From an uncultured Clostridia bacterium (GTDB lineage Bacteria > Bacillota > Clostridia > Christensenellales > CAG-1252), in contig CAMOUZ010000014.1 in the NCBI GenBank assembly GCA_946626795.1, positions 1-17,186 on the forward strand: 17,186 nucleotides of DNA. The letters run 5' to 3'. Numbering within the stretch: the stretch's first letter is position 1; each line of letters starts with the position of its first letter. The notes below the pieces were generated by a model. That model was not told the DNA's origin and made no database searches. It was given only the letters and a program-made list of their open reading frames with translations. The position numbers and the translations under genes were made by a program. Positions 7,105-12,323 of this stretch are shown piece by piece.

Positions 7105-9426
7105 TCAGGCTCTTTTCTTTTTCGTCTCCCCCGCTTTTACGTCGAATTCGGCGGAATGCTCCTTGCCCGAGGCATAAATGACGACGGTGTATTTGCGGTC
7201 GATGGCGCTATGATTCTCCGCAAAGATCTCGAAGCCTTCGCCCGACTTTTCGCAAGAGAAGCGATTCGTCACGTCCGCGCCTTCCCGCAAGACGAGCTCG
7301 GCGGAATCCTCCGCATAAAGCTCCACGCGCAAGGCTTCGGGGACGCGGTCATACAAGCTCAGGCAGTCGGGCTGATACGCCACGCCGCCGCCCAGTTTCA
7401 CAAACATCGGGAGACCTTCTTTCTTAAAACGAGGCGCGGCGACCTTGACGGTCTGCTCCCCTTTGAAGATCTCTTTCGTCCAAAGATCCGTCCAAACGCC
7501 CTCGGGGAGATAGACCTCCCTCTCCTCTACGCCCGCTTCCGTGACAGGCGCCACGAGGATATGCTCGCCGAGATAAAATTCATCATCCACGGCGTAAAGT
7601 TTCGGCTGATCCATATGATCATAAAAGAGCGGGCGAATGATGGGCTCGCCCGTCTCCGAGCCGTGGATCGCATAAGAATACACCGTCGGAAGGAAGCGAT
7701 AACGATATTGCAGGCAGTCCTTATAGAGCGCCCGCGTCTCCTCGGGGCAATTCCAAGGCCATTTCGCCATGGAATTCTCGCCGTTATGCATCCTCGGCAT
7801 CGGGCAGAAGATCAGGCTCTGACAGAAGCGGCGCGCAATATTATCCACGTCGAACTGCATCTCGTCGGGCGTAAGATCGGTGACGCTGCCGCGCATGAAG
7901 CCACCGAGGTCATAGCCGCAGAGGGTAAAGCCCGCCATGCCCGCATTGATGATATACCAAATGTCTTCCTTAAATCTTTTTATGCCGAATTGCGTGTCGC
8001 CCGCCCAAGGGAGCGCATAGCGCTGACTGCCGATGCCGCCGCCGCGCGAGAGGGACATATGTCCCTTGACGCCATTCTCCGCCATCACCTCGGAGATCAC
8101 CCGATTCCACATCGGACCGAAAAGGTTTCTCGAAGGGATCCCGGGGAGGATCTCGCCGCTCACGCGGTCCGAATGGTCCGTCCACCATTGCGTGACGCCG
8201 TCCTTGATGCGGGGCACGAGAAAAGTCTTGTAATACTCGACGCCGCGCTCTGTGGCGACGTCCGGCACCGTCTCTGTCTTCACCTGACGGAGGAGCCCCT
8301 GTGCGATGGCGGGGACTGCCGTGGAGGGCTTGAAGGCGCAGGAATTAATATGGAGAACGGTCTTGATATTCTCCTTTTCGAGCGTCTTGATCATCCCGAC
8401 GCCGTCGCCGAAATCGGGGTGCCAATTATAATCGTCCGAGGGATAGCCCCAGCCGCTCGCATAGTCCCGAATAAAATTCACGCCACCGCGCCAAGGTCCG
8501 TCGATAACAATGGCTTCGCAGGGATACCCTTCGCGGCGCATCCTGCCCATATCGTCGATGGCACCCTGCGCTCTCTCGAAACTCAAACTGCTGCACCAAT
8601 ACCCCATAAGCCATTTCTTGGGGAATTGATTCGTGCCCACGATCTTCGCATAGCTTTTCGTGATCTCGGAGGTATTGCCCGCGAAGACGAAGATGTCATA
8701 ATCCCCGCCCGGGGCGCTCAAAAACCATTCGTTCGGGGAGGTCTTCGCCATGTCGAAATAAACGTGCGGCCACGGGTTATTGAAAAAGAACCCATAGCCC
8801 GCCGAACTAATGAAATACGGGATGGGGAAGCCGCCGTAATCGCCCACTTTCGCTCCGCCCTTTTCTGCGAAAATATCCGCAGATTCGCCCGTTCTGTCCA
8901 CCTTGTAAATGCGCGCGCCGAAGCCGGAATAACGCTCCTCTCCGATGCGCTCGAACTCGGTGTAACTCCGCATGCCGGAATACTCCGCGGGGAGGGAGGA
9001 GAACCTCGCGCCGCCGTTTTTTGTCCGAAGGAGAGTCTTTCCCTCGGCGGTGGCGAAAGAGAATTCATTCGTATTCATATCGAAAAGAAGGGTCAGGCGG
9101 GCGTTGCTGAAAGCGATGACGCCGTCTTCGAGCCGATAATCATACGGCGCCGCTTCCCAGTCCGTCTTGATGAGCCCCAAGCGCTCGGTGACCGTCTTGT
9201 CGAGGCAGGCGCCCGGCTGCGTGATACGCAAGCGGAGGGTATTCTCGAAGCAATTCTCGATGATGATCTCTCGCCCCGACGTCGTGATGATCGTGACGCC
9301 TTTTTCGTGTCTGTATTCCCCTTTCAGCGCGAGCTCGGGGGACCGATAATCCTCCGTTTCGAGCCGATAATCGATATATTCGGAATCATACAACGCATCC
9401 GGATGGATCTTTAAAATCTTTTCCAT
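7105..9426 (-). CDS. Alpha-glycosidase, glycoside hydrolase family 31
   Basis: This retaining exo-alpha-glycosidase of the alpha-glucosidase/alpha-xylosidase family has 773 residues and no signal peptide, so it is likely intracellular. An N-terminal beta-sandwich (about 1-260) precedes the TIM barrel, which contains YWCSSLSFE (276-284), AIVIDGPWRGG (305-315), VTQWWTDHSDR (411-421) with probable nucleophile Asp417, and RGGGIGSQRYALPWAGDTQ (461-479) with probable acid/base Asp477. Then comes GYDLGGFMRG (504-513) and a C-terminal beta domain. The usual Glu after the nucleophile (as in DMNE or DFGE) is absent, which marks a divergent subgroup of uncertain specificity. ATG 9426 is preceded by AAGGAG. 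It has its own promoter and terminator and lies next to a GH38 mannosidase, suggesting joint glycan degradation. Confidence 0.92.
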   Translation of the reverse strand: MEKILKIHPDALYDSEYIDYRLETEDYRSPELALKGEYRHEKGVTIITTSGREIIIENCFENTLRLRITQPGACLDKTVTERLGLIKTDWEAAPYDYRLEDGVIAFSNARLTLLFDMNTNEFSFATAEGKTLLRTKNGGARFSSLPAEYSGMRSYTEFERIGEERYSGFGARIYKVDRTGESADIFAEKGGAKVGDYGGFPIPYFISSAGYGFFFNNPWPHVYFDMAKTSPNEWFLSAPGGDYDIFVFAGNTSEITKSYAKIVGTNQFPKKWLMGYWCSSLSFERAQGAIDDMGRMRREGYPCEAIVIDGPWRGGVNFIRDYASGWGYPSDDYNWHPDFGDGVGMIKTLEKENIKTVLHINSCAFKPSTAVPAIAQGLLRQVKTETVPDVATERGVEYYKTFLVPRIKDGVTQWWTDHSDRVSGEILPGIPSRNLFGPMWNRVISEVMAENGVKGHMSLSRGGGIGSQRYALPWAGDTQFGIKRFKEDIWYIINAGMAGFTLCGYDLGGFMRGSVTDLTPDEMQFDVDNIARRFCQSLIFCPMPRMHNGENSMAKWPWNCPEETRALYKDCLQYRYRFLPTVYSYAIHGSETGEPIIRPLFYDHMDQPKLYAVDDEFYLGEHILVAPVTEAGVEEREVYLPEGVWTDLWTKEIFKGEQTVKVAAPRFKKEGLPMFVKLGGGVAYQPDCLSLYDRVPEALRVELYAEDSAELVLREGADVTNRFSCEKSGEGFEIFAENHSAIDRKYTVVIYASGKEHSAEFDVKAGETKKKRA

Positions 9427-9452
9427 TTCCTTCTCCTTTTGCTTCGGAAGTA

Positions 9453-9489
9453 CGCGTGTATTATACACTACTTCTTTCCTTCTTTACAA
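9453..9489 (-). promoter_or_regulatory. GH31 promoter with palindrome over the -10 box
   Basis: TTGTAA (9484-9489), an 18-base spacer and a consensus TATAAT (9460-9465) precede the GH31 gene. The -10 lies inside a 13-base perfect inverted repeat, GTGTAT-A-ATACAC (9456-9468), a natural place for a repressor to block polymerase. The palindrome differs from the one at the GH38 promoter, so the same regulator need not act on both. Confidence 0.7.
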
Positions 9490-9490
9490 C

Positions 9491-9531
9491 AAAAACGCCT
9501 CCTCTTTCCCTGTAACAAGAAAGAGAAGGCG
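9491..9531 (-). terminator. Intrinsic terminator after the pyrG remnant
   Basis: A 13-bp stem with one G-T wobble (arms beginning CGCCTTCTCTTTC) encloses a 9-base loop and is followed by TTTTTGTT on the minus strand, about 28 bases after the pyrG stop. The 3' end of this gene therefore looks native even though its 5' end is gone. Confidence 0.88.
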
Positions 9532-9558
9532 ATTTCTCAAAGATAAAACAGGACCGCG

Positions 9559-10212
9559 CTATTGCTTATTCACCGCTGCGGCGACGAATTTCGTGAAGAG
9601 CGGATGCGGCTTATTGGGGCGGGACTTGAATTCGGGATGGAACTGCACGCCGACATAGAAATCGCGATCCGTGAGTTCCACGGTCTCCACGATATGTCCC
9701 GAGGGGGACGTGCCGCTGAGGGTCAAGCCGCCTTGCTCGAACGCCTCTTTATATTCATTATTGAACTCATATCTATGGCGATGGCGCTCTTTGATAAGGG
9801 GCTCGCCGTAACAGGCATACATCGTCGTTCCCTCCTTCACCTTGCAAGGATAGGCGCCGAGACGCATCGTGCCTCCCTTGATGACGCCATGCTGATCGGG
9901 CATGAGATCGATGACGAGATGGGTGCTTTTCTCATTGAATTCGCGGCTGTTCGCGTCCTGATAGCCGAGGACATGACGGGCGTATTCGATGACGCAGATC
10001 TGCATGCCGAGGCAAATGCCGAAATAAGGGAACTTATGCTCTCGCGCATACTTACAGGCGGTGATCATCCCCTCGATGCCCCTGTCGCCGAAGCCGCCGG
10101 GGACGAGGATGCCGGAGCAATCCTTGAAAACTTCCGCGGCATTCTCCTCCGTGAGTTTATCGCTCTCCACCCACTTGATCTTGACCTTCTTCCCGACGAC
10201 GAAGCTCGCGTG
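9559..10212 (-). pseudogene. pyrG: CTP synthase, 5'-truncated: only the amidotransferase domain remains
   Basis: CTP synthase makes CTP from UTP, using ammonia released from glutamine by a C-terminal class I amidotransferase domain. Here only that domain is left. It includes ILVPGGFGDRGIEG, the nucleophile elbow GICLGMQ, ERHRHRYEFNN and FHPEFKSRP, so the Cys-His-Glu triad is intact. Similarity begins at HASFVVGKKVKIKWVES (about 10212 leftward). The roughly 290-residue synthetase domain is missing in every frame upstream. The first usable start codon is a GTG at 10170 with no ribosome binding site. The upstream frame is open to a TAA near 10298 without any start codon. I infer a broken gene or a chimeric junction. 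An intact pyrG would be expected elsewhere because the enzyme is normally essential. Confidence 0.85.
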
Positions 10213-10262
10213 CTCAGCAACTACGGCGCCAGCGGGGAATAAGTTTTTTTCACAATCATCGC

Positions 10263-10298
10263 GGAAAACAGCAGATTCGCCTGCTGTTTTCTTTTTTT
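10263..10298 (+). terminator. Plus-strand terminator with no gene left to terminate
   Basis: GAAAACAGCAG and CTGCTGTTTTC form an 11-bp stem with a 6-base loop followed by seven T residues on the plus strand. The only plus-strand frame ending just before it (TAA at 10240-10242) overlaps the pyrG remnant antisense. So the gene this served is probably lost apart from its last codons. Confidence 0.85.
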
Positions 10299-10354
10299 AA
10301 CGTTTCCGATGTTTTCGGATCTTTTCAGTGCGGGCAAAAGAGAGAAACACGGGA

Positions 10355-10382
10355 TTGGATATTTCGGAAAAAGAGGTATGAT
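10355..10382 (+). promoter_or_regulatory. Possible promoter for the TspO gene
   Basis: TTGGAT (10355-10360), 16 bases, TATGAT (10377-10382). The match is moderate (4/6 and 5/6). The position suits a start about 20 bases before the chosen ATG, giving a short leader without a ribosome binding site. Confidence 0.35.
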
Positions 10383-10410
10383 TTCCTGCGAAATTGTATA
10401 TGATTCTTAT

Positions 10411-10884
10411 ATGAAAAACACAACAAAAACCATCATTATCAATATCGCGATCGCACTTTTATCCGTGGCGGTCTTCGGGGTGGTCGGGAGACTTCTTACC
10501 GACACGAATTCCGCTTGGTTTACGGCGCTGAATAAGCCGACGGAATTTGTCCCGAGCCTTGTCTTCACCATTATGTGGAGCCTCATATATCTCTGCTTTG
10601 CGGCGGTCATCTTCCTCCTCTTGCAACGCAAGCAAATCACGCCTTCTACCCTTGCGCTCCTTCTTCTGACGGGCGTATTCCAATGGCTTTGGAGCTTGGT
10701 TTATTTCCGACTGCATAGCCTCCTTCTCGGCTTGGTGATGCTCGTCGTCCTCGGGGCGCTGGCAATCCTGCTCTTCGCAAATCTGCTCAAAAAGGATAAG
10801 CTTTATCTTTACATTTTGGGGATCTATCCGATGTGGCTCACCCTCGCCGCCTTCATAAACCTTTCGCTTTGGGCGATCAATTAG
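10411..10884 (+). CDS. TspO/MBR family integral membrane protein
   Basis: TspO/MBR proteins are small five-helix membrane proteins that bind porphyrins and other hydrophobic ligands. Bacterial members are linked to tetrapyrrole and stress control. From ATG 10411 the product is 157 residues with five hydrophobic segments. Family features include WFTALNKPTEFVPS near residues 35-48, WSLIYLCF in helix 2, QWLWSLVYFRLHS in helix 3, and the C-terminal YPMWLTLAAFINLSLWAIN. The start is uncertain: no good ribosome binding site precedes 10411, and in-frame ATGs at 10378 and 10309 would add soluble residues unlike the family. It is the only convincing plus-strand gene and ends 2 bases before its own terminator. 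Ligand and role here are unknown. Confidence 0.88.
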   Translation: MKNTTKTIIINIAIALLSVAVFGVVGRLLTDTNSAWFTALNKPTEFVPSLVFTIMWSLIYLCFAAVIFLLLQRKQITPSTLALLLLTGVFQWLWSLVYFRLHSLLLGLVMLVVLGALAILLFANLLKKDKLYLYILGIYPMWLTLAAFINLSLWAIN

Positions 10885-10886
10885 GC

Positions 10887-10908
10887 GAGACGATACACTC
10901 GTCTTTTT
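10887..10908 (+). terminator. Terminator of the TspO gene
   Basis: AGACGA-TACAC-TCGTCT is a 6-bp stem, followed by four further T residues, starting 2 bases after the TspO stop on the plus strand. Confidence 0.65.
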
Positions 10909-10922
10909 AAGACGGTGTTTCG

Positions 10923-11004
10923 TGAGTGAAGTTCGTCTGACTGCGAGTAAAATTTGCGGTCCAAGCGAAGTTTGCCTTCGGCAGTGAAATCTGCGCCTAT
11001 GGCA
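10923..11004. repeat. Degenerate ~19-nt intergenic repeat, four units
   Basis: Four related cores start at about 10925, 10946, 10964 and 10983: AGTGAAGTTCGTC, AGTAAAATTTGCG, AGCGAAGTTTGCC and AGTGAAATCTGCG. The consensus is AGTGAARTTTGCS, spaced 18-21 bases. Two units are followed by tiny hairpins (GCC-TTC-GGC, GCC-TAT-GGC). There is no coding potential here. It lies between convergent genes and resembles the short hairpin-bearing repeats scattered between genes in some Clostridia, though I cannot test copy number. Confidence 0.55.
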
Positions 11005-11029
11005 CAAGTTACGAACAAATACCGATAAG

Positions 11030-11057
11030 AAGGTCGACTATTCCGTCGACCTTTTTT
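11030..11057 (+). terminator. Hairpin terminator with GTCGAC core
   Basis: AGGTCGAC-TATTCC-GTCGACCT is a perfect 8-bp stem running into six T residues on the plus strand. It is a second, stronger stop for plus-strand transcription past TspO. On the minus strand it has a weaker T-rich tail. Confidence 0.75.
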
Positions 11058-11069
11058 ACAGGTGGCGCT

Positions 11070-11106
11070 AAAAAGCCGCCTCTTTATCTGTTTTAGCTAA
11101 GCGGCT
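11070..11106 (-). terminator. Probable terminator of the 118-aa gene operon
   Basis: On the minus strand AGCCGC and GCGGCT form a 6-bp stem around a long 21-base loop and are followed by T residues (complement of 11070-11074). It lies about 30 bases after the stop of the unrecognised small gene. Confidence 0.5.
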
Positions 11107-11134
11107 CGTTTAATGATCAAGCTGATTTTGCGTT

Positions 11135-11491
11135 TTAATTCTTGATATGGACGTCAACAATTTCACCGTCTTTCACGGTTCGTTCCATTATCCCCCGTGC
11201 AATTGAATCGTCCGAATCATATATCGGCATCGTCGGCGCCTTCAATAGCGTCAGTCCCGTGCATAGCTTGTCATAAAAGCGCGTTATATTTTCTTCCGAA
11301 AACGTAGGTCGCTTCTCTTTTATCTTCGCTCTGAAAAACGAAAAATCCTTCCACCGCTTTGCATGATAGGCATACACGGATTTAACAAACACGTAAAAGC
11401 GCTTCATATCGAGCGCGTGAAAACTCTCCGGAGATTCATTCATCCAAAGTATGAAACTCTCTTCTACGGGCTTGCGATGGTGGATAAGCAT
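11135..11491 (-). CDS. Unrecognised 118-aa protein
   Basis: I do not recognise this protein. It is a 118-residue soluble sequence, rich in aromatic and basic residues in the middle (for example MKRFYVFVKSVYAYHAKRW) with no signal peptide, membrane helix or familiar catalytic motif. A probably helical core is followed by a short tail ending VKDGEIVDVHIKN. Support for it being real comes from AAGGAAAG a few bases before ATG 11491, from starting 15 bases after the stop of the PPC-domain gene on the same strand, and from a plausible terminator downstream. It is probably the second gene of that two-gene operon. Function cannot be inferred from context. Confidence 0.65.
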   Translation of the reverse strand: MLIHHRKPVEESFILWMNESPESFHALDMKRFYVFVKSVYAYHAKRWKDFSFFRAKIKEKRPTFSEENITRFYDKLCTGLTLLKAPTMPIYDSDDSIARGIMERTVKDGEIVDVHIKN

Positions 11492-11506
11492 ATTCTTTCC
11501 TTTTCG

Positions 11507-11926
11507 TCAAAATCGAATTTTATTGATCCCGAGGGTCTCGTCGCGTAGGCGTTCCGCCCTACCCTGACCTTTCTGCAAGAAGATCTCCGCCGTCAAGGAT
11601 ATTTTTGCTTCAAAAAGGTGTCCGCCGACGATCTTCCCGCCCTCTCCCGCGCAGGTGATATGCAGGTGGATATAGGGCGCGCCGTCCTTACTTGTGATAT
11701 TCCCCGCCAGCGCGACGATCTCGTGATTCCCGCCGAAACGGATGTGCTCGTAATCCGAGCGCACAAGGTCGAAAACGCCCACTTCGAAGTCGTCCGTCGC
11801 CCCGATACCAGACACGGAGGCAAGCGTCAGCCCCTCTTTCTTCGCCACGTCAAGGAGGCACCCCACGATCTCATCCCCCTTGTCCAGCCGCACGAGCACT
11901 GTATCTTCAAAAACTCTGTATTCCAT
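11507..11926 (-). CDS. PPC/DUF296-domain protein
   Basis: This 139-residue protein is a stand-alone PPC domain (PF03479, DUF296), the trimeric fold also found in plant AT-hook proteins. Bacterial single-domain members are usually annotated as DNA-binding, but their role is poorly known. Visible family features are RLDKGDEIVGCLLDVAKKEG (13-32), SVSGIGATDDFEVGVFD (37-53), YIHLHITCAGEGG with paired histidines, and VGGHLFEAKISLTAEIFL. These histidines resemble a metal site seen in prokaryotic members. There is no AT-hook tail. GGAGG stands five bases before ATG 11926 and a good promoter lies upstream. It leads a two-gene operon with the 118-aa protein. Confidence 0.88.
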   Translation of the reverse strand: MEYRVFEDTVLVRLDKGDEIVGCLLDVAKKEGLTLASVSGIGATDDFEVGVFDLVRSDYEHIRFGGNHEIVALAGNITSKDGAPYIHLHITCAGEGGKIVGGHLFEAKISLTAEIFLQKGQGRAERLRDETLGINKIRF

Positions 11927-11948
11927 ATCCGCCTCCCCCTTTTCATTA

Positions 11949-11978
11949 AGTATAGCACGAAAAGCGAAAGCCGAACAA
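11949..11978 (-). promoter_or_regulatory. Extended -10 promoter of the PPC-domain gene
   Basis: TGCTATACT (11949-11957) is an extended -10 element with 5/6 of TATAAT. TTGTTC (11973-11978) lies 18 bases upstream as a weak -35. The start would fall about 17 bases before the PPC ATG. Confidence 0.7.
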
Positions 11979-12056
11979 GAGCAAGAGAGGGAATGCGCAC
12001 GCCGAGCACAAAATCAAAGCTCCGCGACAGCCTTCTCTCCTTCCAAATAAAGAATG

Positions 12057-12085
12057 AAAAAGTCGACGAGGTGTCGACTTTCTCG
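12057..12085 (-). terminator. Terminator downstream of hsdR
   Basis: AAAGTCGAC-ACCTC-GTCGACTTT is a perfect 9-bp stem with two further T residues and then a T-rich tail on the minus strand. It would end transcription coming from hsdR or from a small transcript started near 12284. The stem is nearly symmetric and could also act on the plus strand. Confidence 0.7.
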
Positions 12086-12290
12086 GTTCCGTTTTCTGTT
12101 TTCTATATTAAGTTATTTCGTTTTTCCCTCTACAATATAATAACACAAATAATCACTTCTCTTCAATGGTGTAAAAACTGTTTTTTGTATACGATGGTGA
12201 GACGCTTTCACTCTCATCGAAGTATGCAATTAAAGGTGTAATCTTTCATCTATAAGTGAGATTGATTTATTGCTTTTTCTTGACCATTTT

Positions 12291-12299
12291 ATTATATCA
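12291..12299 (-). promoter_or_regulatory. Extended -10 promoter element inside the post-hsdR gap
   Basis: TGATATAAT reads as a perfect extended -10 (TGn plus TATAAT) on the minus strand, 25 bases after the hsdR stop. There is no recognisable -35. It points into a stretch with no ordinary gene and a terminator about 200 bases on. Confidence 0.4.
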
Positions 12300-12323
12300 T
12301 CCGATCTTGCAAATATATCGCTC

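Larger units (their letters stand above)
11979..12323. other. Gene-poor AT-rich stretch after hsdR
   Basis: No convincing gene of ordinary size is seen. The stretch holds an extended -10 element on the minus strand (12291-12299), a GTCGAC-core hairpin (12057-12085) and an imperfect hairpin near 12193-12219. It also holds a 34-codon minus-strand frame (12113-12217) with an ATG but no ribosome binding site. It marks the downstream edge of the AT-rich restriction-modification block. Confidence 0.5.

Noticed and set aside
7156..9414. Long plus-strand open frame (752 codons) opposite the GH31 gene
   Set aside because: It mirrors the GH31 gene almost end to end. The translation is Arg/His/Ala-rich with no recognisable domain, as expected of antisense in GC-rich DNA.
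10900..11010. CRISPR array
   Set aside because: The repeat units are short, diverged, and closely spaced without unique spacers of normal length, and no cas genes are present.
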